A stretch of DNA of 64,000 nt. Origin: Methanobacterium veterum. GTDB taxonomy: Archaea; Methanobacteriota; Methanobacteria; Methanobacteriales; Methanobacteriaceae. This document shows positions 28,032-36,626 of this stretch, one piece after another. Within the stretch, counting starts at the first letter, position 1. The number at the start of each line of letters is the position of its first letter. Location of the stretch: contig NZ_KN050694.1 in NCBI RefSeq assembly GCF_000745485.1, forward strand, positions 438,877 through 502,876. Direction: 5' to 3'. Below the pieces are notes generated by a model that saw only the letters and a program-made list of their open reading frames with translations, was not told where the DNA came from and did not search any database. Made by a program: the position numbers and the translations under genes.

Positions 28032-28682
28032 TTATTCACTACTCAATTTTTCAAAAATCAAGCAATAATTAGGTTTATTAAAATTAAAAAGTCCCGTTTC
28101 TTTAAAATTCATTAACGGAAATGTTTCATTCATTAATTTAACAATCTCTGCTTGACTGATAAGTGATACGTTTTTATCTCCAGATAAATATCTATCAGAC
28201 ATATATGAAAGAAAAGACTTAAAATAACCTGGTTCAATGTCCTTAATTAATATTCTAGTGTTTTTAGATGTAATGCTGGGTAAACTATTAAAAAATATTC
28301 TTCTTTCTGAAGGAGGAATATGATGAATTACATCGCTAATTAATATTACATCGATATTCTTTCTATCAGTCCTAGATCCATAATCTAATATACTTGTATT
28401 AGGTAAAATTGTTATTTTTTGTCTGAATTCCTGCTCAATGAAGTTTCCTATAGATGGAGCAATATCTATCATTGTTACATCGATATCATGATATCTGTTG
28501 AATAAATGATTTATAAAATCTCCATCACCTCCACCTATATCCAGCAGATGATCTTTAGGCGATAGTTGAGGGATACAGTTTACTAATAAACTTAAATCTA
28601 CAAAAAATCTTCTATATGTCCTGCCAATTAACCTAAAATTTTTTGGACCTAATATTCTTCTAGTAAATGTTCCAATTGACAT
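28032..28682 (-). CDS. Class I SAM-dependent methyltransferase
   Basis: 216 aa. Motif I is LLDIGGGDGDF, then TMIDIAPS and VILISDVIHHIPPSERR (double His typical of some O-methyltransferase-like families), and ILIKDIEPGYFKS. It starts with ATG 28682 after GGGGGCT. It sits between a GT2 gene and the GT4 of module two, as methyltransferases do in the other two modules. The substrate is likely a lipid-linked sugar; this is inferred from context only. Confidence 0.85.
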   Translation of the reverse strand: MSIGTFTRRILGPKNFRLIGRTYRRFFVDLSLLVNCIPQLSPKDHLLDIGGGDGDFINHLFNRYHDIDVTMIDIAPSIGNFIEQEFRQKITILPNTSILDYGSRTDRKNIDVILISDVIHHIPPSERRIFFNSLPSITSKNTRILIKDIEPGYFKSFLSYMSDRYLSGDKNVSLISQAEIVKLMNETFPLMNFKETGLFNFNKPNYCLIFEKLSSE

Positions 28683-28781
28683 TTTTTAGCCCCCTACATT
28701 TTATATTTTTTTTATTTAAGAAATCTTCTGATTCATATTAAGCTATAAACTAATTTAGTATCTATATAAAATTTATAAGCC

Positions 28782-29813
28782 TTAATTTTTAATATCAGCT
28801 GAAAATCTAAATGATATAACCTTTAATATGATGATATAATTTATATAATAAATCATATTGCCTACCTTTTTTACATACATATCCATCAGTGTATAATTTA
28901 ACTGCTCAATAGGAACTTGCCAGTCCAAAGATTGAATTAATTCTTTCCGGTTACATTTTACTTTATCAATATCGCGCCCTAAACCTTCTTTCATAGCCTT
29001 AAATTTATATTCAATTCCAGTAAAACCTTTTAAAAACGCGTAACACGTAGTAAAAACTTCAGTGGTTATTAATGATGGCAAAAACATCAAATAATCTTTC
29101 CAGGTTAAATATTTTCTTAAAATAATGTACCTGCCCTTTTCAAGATGATATATCTTTTCTGCAGGAACCATTAATTTATAATCATGATAAATAATCGCAG
29201 ATGGTAAATATAATATTTTTAAACCTCTCGATCTTATATTCCACGAAAGTTCAGCGTCTTCCATGTATAAAAAGAATGATTCATCAAACCCACCTATTTC
29301 CATATAGAGTTCCCTTTTAATCGCGAAACAGACCCCAGATAATCCTGCAATATACTTTGGCTTGTCAAATGCAGTTTTATCTTCTCCCAAACCAAGTGTA
29401 AATGTCAACCCTGTAAAATGTTCAATATTTCCACAAGTATTAATCTTTGATCCATCATAAAGCAGCGTTTTTGGGACAGTTATTATCTCCCTTTGACCTT
29501 CCAAAGGTTTAATAAGTTCTTCAATAGAAGTTTTTTCAACTTTCACATCTGGATTTAAAATTACAACATATTTTCGTTTACTGTATTTAATTCCAGTGTT
29601 TACCCCATTTCCATAGCCTTTATTTTCATTTTTTATCAATTTAACAGATGGAAATTTTTCAATGATTTTTACAGTGCTGTCACTGGAACCATTATCAACC
29701 ACAATAATTTCAAGACCTTTATTAATCATTAGTGATTCTAAACACTCCCTTATAAAATTTTCGTGATTATATGTCACTATAATAATACTTGTATGGCTTA
29801 ATTTTGATTCCAT
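28782..29813 (-). CDS. GT2-family glycosyltransferase
   Basis: 343 aa. TSIIIVTYNHENFIRECLESL, VVDNGSSDST, VILNPDVKVEK (DxD-type), GVCFAIKRELY and FLYMEDAELSWNIRSRG are the ordered GT2 motifs of rhamnosyl/galactosyltransferase-like enzymes. A hydrophobic segment near the C-terminus (about 240-260) and a final hydrophobic stretch suggest membrane contact. First gene of the minus-strand unit 29813-24592; ribosome-binding site GGGG before ATG 29813. Confidence 0.87.
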   Translation of the reverse strand: MESKLSHTSIIIVTYNHENFIRECLESLMINKGLEIIVVDNGSSDSTVKIIEKFPSVKLIKNENKGYGNGVNTGIKYSKRKYVVILNPDVKVEKTSIEELIKPLEGQREIITVPKTLLYDGSKINTCGNIEHFTGLTFTLGLGEDKTAFDKPKYIAGLSGVCFAIKRELYMEIGGFDESFFLYMEDAELSWNIRSRGLKILYLPSAIIYHDYKLMVPAEKIYHLEKGRYIILRKYLTWKDYLMFLPSLITTEVFTTCYAFLKGFTGIEYKFKAMKEGLGRDIDKVKCNRKELIQSLDWQVPIEQLNYTLMDMYVKKVGNMIYYINYIIILKVISFRFSADIKN

Positions 29814-30108
29814 TGTTTCCCCTAAGGTTACAAATCATTTAAATAGGTTTAAAGGATTTAATTTATATTTATTATCAATAAATACGACAAATAACCTTTT
29901 AATATTGTAAATTTCATTATTTTACGTATTATTTCTAAAATTAACATTTTTAATCTAGAAATGAACTTATTAAGGTTCTCTTTTCAAATTTAAAGTCTAA
30001 AATACATTATTAAATTTGAACAGTCCATTTTATTGATAGTACTATATTTGATAAAAGTAATATATAATACTAACTACTTTAATAGTATTAAAAATAGTAA
30101 TAAGTTAA
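29814..30108. other. Intergenic region upstream of the second module
   Basis: AT-rich; holds the promoter of the minus-strand operon starting at 29813. No gene is seen. Confidence 0.4.
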
Positions 30109-30288
30109 TCTAAGTATCAAGTCATAAAAATAGATGAATATACTACAATAAGATATCCAATTAAGGAAAACTCAAAAAAAATACTTATTAAAGAAGTGTT
30201 AAGATCCATAGGAACAAATTTAGTAAACAGATTAAAAAATAGAAAGTGTAAAATTACTGTAATTAAATTAGTAGACAAAAATGAATGA
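30109..30288 (+). pseudogene. Relic of an NAD-dependent sugar epimerase (N-terminus)
   Basis: The stop-free frame holds KKILIKEVLRSIGTNLVNRL followed by KNRKCKITVIKLVDKNE and TGA. It lines up with the start of the intact epimerase at 51367 (QKILVTGGAGFIGTNLVNEL, KNRGHEVTALDLLHND), and the DNA itself aligns there, for example ATAGGxACAAAxTTAGTAAA and ATTAAAAAATAGA. The glycine-rich NAD loop (TGGAGF) is destroyed and the frame ends after about 30 homologous residues, so it cannot function. It lies about 360 bp upstream of cassette copy 2. Confidence 0.65.
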
Positions 30289-30509
30289 TTGTGAAGAAAT
30301 AAATATCAAAAATATACAAGCTAAATAATCTCAGAAATAAATAAGTGGGCATGTTAATAATTCAATACAGAATATATCCCCCAAAAGGATAGTTTAATAT
30401 AAATAAAGACCATTTATTTGTCTTTAGTTAGGTATTGTTCCCCATAATTAAGAATATAATTTTTTTCAACCAGTAGAACTGCCATAAAGACTATATTTTA
30501 AAGATACTC
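30289..30509. other. Gap between epimerase relic and cassette copy 2
   Basis: No gene seen. TAAAGAC at 30404-30410 pairs with GTCTTTA at 30420-30426 (loop 9), a possible terminator or the remains of one. Confidence 0.35.
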
Positions 30510-30653
30510 TTTTTTACAAAACATAAACATTTAATAATATATTAGTAATAAATATATAAATTAAAGTATGAAATTAACAATATAGACATACTAAAAACAA
30601 CTTGCATAGGATCATTTACCCTAATAAAAATAATTAAAAAGCGAGTAGATAAT
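30510..30653 (+). promoter_or_regulatory. Conserved promoter and leader of cassette copy 2, GT2 gene
   Basis: TTTTTTACAAA at 30510, TTTAATA at 30530 and TAAAGTATGAAATTA at 30562-30576, the last exactly 92 nt before the ATG as in copy 1. AATATATAAAT just upstream is the TATA-like element. The AGTAGATA just before the start codon is also common to both copies and may act as the weak ribosome-binding region. Confidence 0.65.
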
Positions 30654-31652
30654 ATGGTAAAATTAACAGCAGTAATGCCTGCTTATAATGAAGAATTATG
30701 TATAAGCGGCATAATTCTCGGTTCTAAAAAATATGTAGATGAAGTAATTGTTGTTGATGACGGCAGTACAGATAATACTGTAGAAATTGCTGAACTTGCA
30801 GGAGCAAGAGTAATACGTCATTACTCCAATAAAGGAAAAGGTGCAGCACTTAAAACTGGCTTTAAAGCAGCTAAAGGATCAGAAATTATAGTAGCTTTAG
30901 ATTCTGACGGCCAGCATAATCCTGAAGAAATACCAAAACTAATAACCCCCATCCTAACTGGGGAAGCCGATATTGTAAACGGCAGCAGATATATCAACGG
31001 AAATAAAAAAGATACTCCATCTTACAGGCGCATCGGCCAAGCAGTGCTGGATAAAGCTACCAATTTAGGAAGCGGACTTGATATCACTGACAGCCAAAGT
31101 GGTTTTAGAGCTTTTGCAGGATACACAATACCTGTATTCCAATTTAGCTGTAAAGACTTCAGTATTGAAAGTGAAATGTTAACAGATGCAGCAAATGCAG
31201 GGATGCGAATTAAAGAAGTTGAAATAGGGGTTAGATACGACGTTGATGGATCCACTAAAAATCCAGTAAGCCATGGAGTAGGAGTTTTAATTCGAATTAT
31301 ACATAATTTTCAGTTTCAAAGACCATTATTTTACTTTGCATTACCTGGAATTGTAATTACTTTAATTGGTATAGTTTTAGGCTTGATGTTCTTTGGAGAT
31401 TATCTTGCAAAGTCATCCAACAGCATTGCAAGCAGTATCGCACCCTCAGCAGCTTATAGTTTAGCCCCTACAATACTGGCCATAATGATGACTTTAACGG
31501 GAGGATTTTTAGCTTTAACCGGTATAATACTAGATTCCATGACCAAATTGATAAATAAAGTTATGAATTCCCAAAATGGAATCATTATTTCCAAATCTAC
31601 AGAATCTGTTGAATTTAATAAAATTAAAGATATGAATTTAAAGGGCAAATAA
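30654..31652 (+). CDS. Dolichyl-phosphate-sugar synthase-like GT2 with two C-terminal helices (cassette copy 2)
   Basis: 332 aa, paralogue of the gene at 13617 with most catalytic-domain residues the same: LTAVMPAYNEE, VVDDGSTDNT, LDSDGQHNPEEIP, GSRYINGNKKDTPSYRR and DSQSGFRAF. The two C-terminal helices and the FQRPLFYFALPG linker are also kept. The most divergent part is the loop between the helices and the basic C-terminal tail. Expected product: a dolichyl (or archaeal polyprenyl) phosphate-linked hexose on the cytoplasmic leaflet. Keeping a near-duplicate synthase with each set of secreted proteins suggests dedicated use rather than general supply. Confidence 0.88.
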   Translation: MVKLTAVMPAYNEELCISGIILGSKKYVDEVIVVDDGSTDNTVEIAELAGARVIRHYSNKGKGAALKTGFKAAKGSEIIVALDSDGQHNPEEIPKLITPILTGEADIVNGSRYINGNKKDTPSYRRIGQAVLDKATNLGSGLDITDSQSGFRAFAGYTIPVFQFSCKDFSIESEMLTDAANAGMRIKEVEIGVRYDVDGSTKNPVSHGVGVLIRIIHNFQFQRPLFYFALPGIVITLIGIVLGLMFFGDYLAKSSNSIASSIAPSAAYSLAPTILAIMMTLTGGFLALTGIILDSMTKLINKVMNSQNGIIISKSTESVEFNKIKDMNLKGK

Positions 31653-32029
31653 CTAATTGGTTTTAGATATTATAAAGAATCATCCATATTAAATTTAAAA
31701 AATAAAAAGTTAATTATAATTAGTTATATTTTAGAATATCTTTAATTTTAAATTAAAATTATAATCTTAGTTAATTTACTTTTTCTTTAAAATGAGCGAA
31801 ATTTTTATTGTTTTATCGTTATAAATCACAGTAATATACTTTGAGTAAAGTTAGTAGATATTATTAATATCAATTTTTCATAAAAATTAGTTAATAGAAT
31901 TTTTAAACTCTTTAGTATATATTGAATTCTTCTGAAATTATAAACAAGTATTGTGATAGTACTAATTTAATACTAAAATTTATATGCATGTAATACTAAA
32001 TATTATGATTGTAAGAATAGAGGTGTTAT
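31653..32029 (+). promoter_or_regulatory. Conserved promoter region of cassette copy 2, small-protein gene
   Basis: TTAGTTAATAG at 31887, ACTAAA at 31972 and TTTATATG at 31979 lie 143, 58 and 51 nt before the ATG at 32030, exactly the spacing of the corresponding elements in copy 1. The intervening DNA is not conserved, which argues for selection on these sites. The ribosome-binding site is GAGGTG. Confidence 0.65.
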
Positions 32030-32266
32030 ATGATATCGACCGTAACCGCCACTATGACCACAGTAACTATGACTCAAGTTATGGATTACAGTATGATAGC
32101 AGCAATTGCATTGATCACATTTCTAGCAATTAAAGAAATCTTAAGTTCTGAAACAAATAAAAACGAACGAATGAAATCATTTGTTAATGGATCTAATGTA
32201 GCAATAGGGCCACTTCTCTGTGTATTTGTAGCTATTGTGACTTATAAAATTGTAACGGTCCTTTAG
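32030..32266 (+). CDS. 78-aa two-helix membrane protein, Thr-rich N-terminus (cassette copy 2)
   Basis: Same length and plan as the protein at 14938: MISTVTATMTTVTMTQVM, helix 1 (about 20-42), a basic/acidic loop with ETNKNERMK, then FVNGSNVAIGPLL leading into helix 2. The first 17 nt of the two genes are identical. No known family is recognised. The stop is followed by GGTGATAAA and the secreted-protein gene starts 8 nt later, so both are made from one message. Confidence 0.8.
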   Translation: MISTVTATMTTVTMTQVMDYSMIAAIALITFLAIKEILSSETNKNERMKSFVNGSNVAIGPLLCVFVAIVTYKIVTVL

Positions 32267-32274
32267 GTGATAAA

Positions 32275-33072
32275 ATGAATCAAAAAAAATTAATAATAGT
32301 TATTGCACTTGTAGCTGTCATAGTTTTAGGTGCTTTAGCAGCGACGACTATTATGAAACCTCAAGGACAACAAGTTACAGCTGCAGGAGATAGTGCTACC
32401 AAATTAGCATTTTACAACAATGGAACCACATGGTTACATTTAGATGTTGTTATGGAAAATGTAACCTTAAAAAATGGAACTGTACAAAACTTCTACGCAC
32501 AAATATTCCTAAAACCACATAATGGAACCGCAATAATTGATCTAAGTAACCTTGCAGGTTATGGTGATAAAAAATTACCTGCAGGAACAAAGATAACAAT
32601 TTTAGCTTCTAAAGGACTTTTCATGCCGGCTAATTCGCCAGCAGTGGGAAGTACAGCTAACTTGAATCTGAGCATGCAGGGATGGTCAAATACAAGAGAA
32701 CCCAGTGCAGATGATGCACTTTACAATATATTTTACCCTCACTTAAACATATCACAACTCCCCACAATTTCAGGGGCCCCAATAACCAATGATACTGTTA
32801 TCCTAAAAACAAAAGATAATGAAGTCCAATTTACACCAGAGATAACTAATAAACAAGACCCACTCTTTGAACATGAAACATTAAGCGTTGACAAGAACGG
32901 AAAAGTTACAATAACTATAGTACAAAAACCAACACTACAGATACCAACATCAAACGTTTATCAAAACGGTGCTAACTCAAATGGTAAAATTACAGTTACA
33001 AAAAATGGTAAAACATATATAATTATCATAATACCAGTACCCCCATTATGCAGTATAATGGCCCATGAATAA
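32275..33072 (+). CDS. Secreted/membrane-anchored protein of unknown family (cassette copy 2)
   Basis: 265 aa. A signal anchor (KLIIVIALVAVIVLGALAA) precedes a domain related to that of the 15187 product (LAFYNNGTTWLHLDV, YAQIFLKPHNGTAIIDLSNL, LPAGTKITI). The rest differs: copy 2 has a unique middle part (about 120-215) and a C-terminus rich in short beta-like stretches, ending IIIIPVPPLCSIMAHE. PLC near the end is also present in copy 1 (VPLCANAGG), so the shared core probably ends there. Ribosome-binding site GGTGAT. Function unknown; cell-surface location is inferred from the anchor. Confidence 0.8.
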   Translation: MNQKKLIIVIALVAVIVLGALAATTIMKPQGQQVTAAGDSATKLAFYNNGTTWLHLDVVMENVTLKNGTVQNFYAQIFLKPHNGTAIIDLSNLAGYGDKKLPAGTKITILASKGLFMPANSPAVGSTANLNLSMQGWSNTREPSADDALYNIFYPHLNISQLPTISGAPITNDTVILKTKDNEVQFTPEITNKQDPLFEHETLSVDKNGKVTITIVQKPTLQIPTSNVYQNGANSNGKITVTKNGKTYIIIIIPVPPLCSIMAHE

Positions 33073-33144
33073 CTTGTGTTAAAAGCAGTGAAAAACATAA
33101 ACCTCTTTTATTTTTTATTCAATCATAAAAAAACTGTGATTAAA

Positions 33145-33747
33145 ATGACTCCCAAGAAAATGTTTTTAATAATATTAATTCTTATTTTTGGATTTTTAGC
33201 TTATGGAATTGGAAGCGGGACTTTTGAAGAAATGGCATTCAACAGCATACCCTATAACTATACTTCCCATGTTTGGATACCTCCAAATCAGCAAAATGGA
33301 AGCTCTTTTGGCGGATCTTATACAATATATGGACAAGGAAAAAATTTTAATTTCAATATAGTACTTCCTGGCGTTGAAAATACAGAAAGTCCGCTTGACT
33401 ATACAAAAAACGGTCTTAATGGTACAGGACAATTAAATGACTTACATATAACTTATAATACAATAACTAGTCTTTTATCCGGTAATTTAAAAGAAGCCAT
33501 GTTTAATACAAAATTTAGTGGAATATTCAACATGGCATGTGCTGCATGGACTGGCTACGGTAACTTCACAAATAACGGCCAAAATTTCCTTGGAAACTTC
33601 AAAATAGATGGAATCAAGACAGATTGGGAAGGAACATTTAATGTAAAAGAAGATAATAACAGGATAAAATTTCAAATGAATTACGTATATTATCCAAATA
33701 AAGACCGTCAAAACGCCAAAAACATTCAAGAAATTATCTATATGTAA
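33145..33747 (+). CDS. Secreted protein of unknown family (cassette copy 2, fourth gene)
   Basis: 200 aa from ATG 33145 (GTGATTAAA upstream); an in-frame GTG at 33076 directly after the previous stop would add 23 residues lacking signal-like character. The signal segment MFLIILILIFGFLAYGIGSG is followed by IPYNYTS, NFNIVLPGVENTESPLDYT, GNLKEAMFNT and CAAWTGYGNFTNNGQNFLG, matching the 201-aa paralogue at 16070 over its full length. The two-cysteine-poor, sequon-rich (NYT, NGT, NFT) sequence fits an extracytoplasmic glycoprotein. Family not recognised. Confidence 0.8.
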   Translation: MTPKKMFLIILILIFGFLAYGIGSGTFEEMAFNSIPYNYTSHVWIPPNQQNGSSFGGSYTIYGQGKNFNFNIVLPGVENTESPLDYTKNGLNGTGQLNDLHITYNTITSLLSGNLKEAMFNTKFSGIFNMACAAWTGYGNFTNNGQNFLGNFKIDGIKTDWEGTFNVKEDNNRIKFQMNYVYYPNKDRQNAKNIQEIIYM

Positions 33748-33806
33748 TTATGACTGTAAATCCCAGACTAAAAACATGATAATGCATATTTAAAAAAAGA
33801 AATTGA

Positions 33807-33832
33807 GAGAAATTAAACCAATTTAATTTCTC
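33807..33832. terminator. Perfect 11-bp hairpin between convergent genes
   Basis: GAGAAATTAAA (33807-33817) pairs perfectly with TTTAATTTCTC (33822-33832) around a 4-nt loop. It lies between the end of cassette copy 2 and the convergent MFS gene, so it is a likely bidirectional terminator. Confidence 0.6.
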
Positions 33833-33888
33833 CATATCTGGCTTCACTTCTTTTTACAGCTTTTCAGCCTTGTAAAGCTTTATTTATA

Positions 33889-35649
33889 CTATTTTTCCTC
33901 AGCTTCCACTAATTCAGACCCTAAGCCTGAATCAGACTTCACGTCAACTACCTGCATCTTATGCACATAATTGGCTCCACGAAGCCCGGATAATACCGCC
34001 CCTATAGCACAGAATGCTGCGCCTATATAAAATGACATTCTAAGAGCGGGCATAAATGCCTCTGCAAGTGTTTGCGGGAACCAGGTAGTGCCTGTAAGTA
34101 TTGTCAAAGTTCCTTGAGGTATGGAAGACACAAACTGAGTTGGCAATGCGCTGAGTATTGTGCTTACAGGGTTAAAGCCCAGGAATGCTGAAAACAGAGC
34201 ACCTGTTGGTGGAATGCTGCTTAAAACTGGAGCTAGCTGTACCGCACCAATACTTGCCAGTGAAGAGGTCATAGCACCAGGGAACTTCTGAGTGATTCCC
34301 ACAATAACTATGGTGAAGAACATAGCCATACTTGCAGTAAATGCTGTCATTATAACCGTTGTTATCATACCAGAGGCAACTCCCCTGTCCTTTGGTGATA
34401 CAGAATTCATTATGGATGCAGTGTTTGGTGAACTGAACATTCCCTGTCCTATACCCATCATGAATATTGCTGCGCCAAATTCAAGGTAACTGAAGTCGTA
34501 TGGAAGTGCTGCAAGTACCAAAAATGCAGCTGCTGAAATAACCATCCCCAGAGTTGCAATCCACCTTGGGCCGTATTTATCTGAGAGCATTCCTGAAATA
34601 GGTCCCATTACTACAACTCCCAAAGTAAGAGGCAGCATGTATACCCCTGCCCAAAATGGAGTTGATTCATAGCTGTAGCCGTGAAGAGGCAGCCAGATAC
34701 CCTGTAAAAGGATAATGAGCATGAACATCATTCCACCCCTGCCCATAGCATTCAGGAAACCAGCTATATTAGCATAGCTGAACATCTTTATTTTGAAGAG
34801 GTCCATTCTAAACATTGGGTTTTCAGCACGGTTTTCAATGAATGGGAACACCGCAAGCAGTGCAAATCCTATAATCATTGATGCAATTACCCATGGATTA
34901 TGCCAGCCCATAGCGTCATTGCCATAAGGCATTAAACCGTAGGTTATTCCAAGTAATATGCTTGTTATTGAGGCAACAAAGACAATATTGCCTATAATAT
35001 CAATTTTTGTATTTGGATCCCTGTAGGATATCTCTTTAAGTTTAAGGAACGACCAGATGGTACCCAATAATCCAAATGGCACGCTGACCAGGAAAACAAA
35101 TCTCCAGTCATAGATTGCAAGGATACCTCCAAGCAGCAGCCCAATAAACTGTCCTGACATGAATGCGACCATATTGATACCCAATGCTTTACCTCTCTCG
35201 CTGACAGGGAAAGCATCAGTTAGTAGCGCTGAACCATTTGCCATTAAAAATGCAGCACCTATTGCCTGGATAATCCTGAATGCAATAATCTCTATAGCAC
35301 CAATGTCACCGGTTCCCGGAGTTAAATAGAGAAGGATAGAACCCACTGTAAATATTAAAAATCCAATCTTAAACAGCTTTACCCTACCATAAATATCCGA
35401 CAAACGCCCGAAACCAAGCATTAATGTTGCTGTTACAAGACCGTATCCCATAAGTATCCACAAGAGATACTGGAATGAATTGAGCGGGTCAATATGAATA
35501 CCATTGAAAATGGCAGGTAGTGAAATTAGAGTTATACTTCCGTTAATTGAGCTCATTAATCCTGACATTATAACGTTGATCATTACAACCCATTTATAAT
35601 CGAGCCCACGTTTTTTTCCTATACTTTTGCCTGAAACTGTACTATTCAA
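33889..35649 (-). CDS. MFS transporter, DHA2 (EmrB/QacA, 14-helix) family
   Basis: 586 aa with about 14 helices. Features are [30 protein letters not shown] (motif A, GxLsDxxGRxxxF) and [19 protein letters not shown] with R-x4-G-x-N after it (motif C region). A roughly 70-residue extracytoplasmic insertion lies before the last helix. The family exports drugs or other hydrophobic compounds by proton antiport. It starts with TTG at 35649: GGTGATC stands 5 nt before it, and the next Met is already inside helix 1. GC content is higher than in the glycan genes around it. The AbrB-like gene upstream on the same strand may regulate it. Confidence 0.9.
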   Translation of the reverse strand: MNSTVSGKSIGKKRGLDYKWVVMINVIMSGLMSSINGSITLISLPAIFNGIHIDPLNSFQYLLWILMGYGLVTATLMLGFGRLSDIYGRVKLFKIGFLIFTVGSILLYLTPGTGDIGAIEIIAFRIIQAIGAAFLMANGSALLTDAFPVSERGKALGINMVAFMSGQFIGLLLGGILAIYDWRFVFLVSVPFGLLGTIWSFLKLKEISYRDPNTKIDIIGNIVFVASITSILLGITYGLMPYGNDAMGWHNPWVIASMIIGFALLAVFPFIENRAENPMFRMDLFKIKMFSYANIAGFLNAMGRGGMMFMLIILLQGIWLPLHGYSYESTPFWAGVYMLPLTLGVVVMGPISGMLSDKYGPRWIATLGMVISAAAFLVLAALPYDFSYLEFGAAIFMMGIGQGMFSSPNTASIMNSVSPKDRGVASGMITTVIMTAFTASMAMFFTIVIVGITQKFPGAMTSSLASIGAVQLAPVLSSIPPTGALFSAFLGFNPVSTILSALPTQFVSSIPQGTLTILTGTTWFPQTLAEAFMPALRMSFYIGAAFCAIGAVLSGLRGANYVHKMQVVDVKSDSGLGSELVEAEEK

Positions 35650-35800
35650 CTGATCACCTGTTAATTAAATGAAATAGCATTCTCTCTAGAGCTAATACTT
35701 ATTTAAAATACGTTTGAGATGCTGTATTACGTATAATTAAGTTTAATACGTTTTATTTAAATGTTGATTTATTATTAAAATAGAATTTTAAAGTTATAAC
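35650..35800 (-). promoter_or_regulatory. Upstream region of the MFS gene with TACGT repeats
   Basis: AATACGTTT, ATTACGTAT and AATACGTTTT occur within about 45 bp (35708-35754). Three copies of a TACGT core in an AT-rich gap directly before a drug-transporter gene look like an operator, possibly for the AbrB-like protein encoded next door or for another regulator. Confidence 0.4.
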
Positions 35801-36064
35801 CTATTCATCCTTTTTATCATCTATATCTCCATAATCTTTATTTTCAACTATTTGAAGGGCAATATCTTTCATTATATCTGCTTTTGCAAGCAGATCTTCT
35901 GCTTTCATAATTAAGATTCCTTTGCCTTCAAGTCCACGCACAACTAGAGTATCTCCGCTTTGTATATCGAATAAATCCCTGATATCTTTGGGAATAACGA
36001 TTTGTCCCCGTTCACCTACTTTAGCTGTGCTGAGAACACATTTTCTGTTACTTTTATGATTCAT
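35801..36064 (-). CDS. AbrB/SpoVT-type transcriptional regulator
   Basis: 87 aa from ATG 36064 (an in-frame TTG at 36082 gives six more residues). The swapped-hairpin DNA-binding domain is clear: STAKVGERGQIVIPKDIRDL followed by DIQSGDTLVVRG. The last 35 residues are charged and helical (KAEDLLAKADIMKDIALQIV). Archaeal members act as small homodimeric repressors, often of the adjacent transporter. An inverted repeat lies just upstream (TTTATCG at 36098, CGATAAA at 36122), which suggests autoregulation. The same-strand MFS gene follows after 151 bp. Confidence 0.88.
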   Translation of the reverse strand: MNHKSNRKCVLSTAKVGERGQIVIPKDIRDLFDIQSGDTLVVRGLEGKGILIMKAEDLLAKADIMKDIALQIVENKDYGDIDDKKDE

Positions 36065-36097
36065 TTTTAACCACTTGAACAATTCATGTAAATCATA

Positions 36098-36128
36098 TTT
36101 ATCGTACTTATCACATTTATGCGATAAA
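36098..36128 (-). promoter_or_regulatory. Inverted repeat upstream of the AbrB-like gene
   Basis: TTTATCG (36098-36104) and CGATAAA (36122-36128) form a perfect 7-bp inverted repeat with a 17-nt spacer that holds a third TTATCA half-site at 36109. It sits 34-64 nt before the ATG, where an operator overlapping the promoter is expected. Confidence 0.45.
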
Positions 36129-36626
36129 TTATATTTAAATGTATTGAAGTGAAGATTATATAGATCAATCTAGGTACTCCAAATAAAAATATACATGTTT
36201 AATTGAACTTATAAAGCAAATATGATCATCATATATTAAAAAAGACCGTTTAAAATGATATTTTATTTAAACAGCTCAGTTTTACCTATTAAAAATGGTT
36301 TTTAATAGCATTTATTTAAAAATGACAGTATGTCCCCTTCAATTATTATCCAGATCCCTATAAATCCTTAAAATAAAATTTTATAGTCATATCTAAAAAC
36401 AGAACCGATAAAGGACCACAATACTTAGATAACAATTAAAGCTCTGTTTAAAAGATTGGTTTTATTGATATATAAATCTATCGGCTGTCCGATACTTGTA
36501 AAGTTTAAATTAGTAATATGAAAAATTACTCTATGAATTTAAGTTTATCTTACTTTATTGTTTTTGAGTAATATTTATCGAAATTTTATTAAACTAATTA
36601 ACAAACTAAGTAATAAATACTGAAAA
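36129..36626. other. Intergenic region, about 500 bp
   Basis: No gene seen. AT-rich with scattered short inverted repeats (for example ATTAAAAATGG and its partner around 36290-36310). It lies between the start of the AbrB gene and the end of the acetyltransferase gene. Confidence 0.4.

Noticed and set aside
30404..30426. Inverted repeat TAAAGAC/GTCTTTA as a riboswitch or RNA gene
   Set aside because: A single 7-bp stem with a 9-nt loop is too little; no conserved RNA architecture or tRNA-like fold was seen here or elsewhere in the window.
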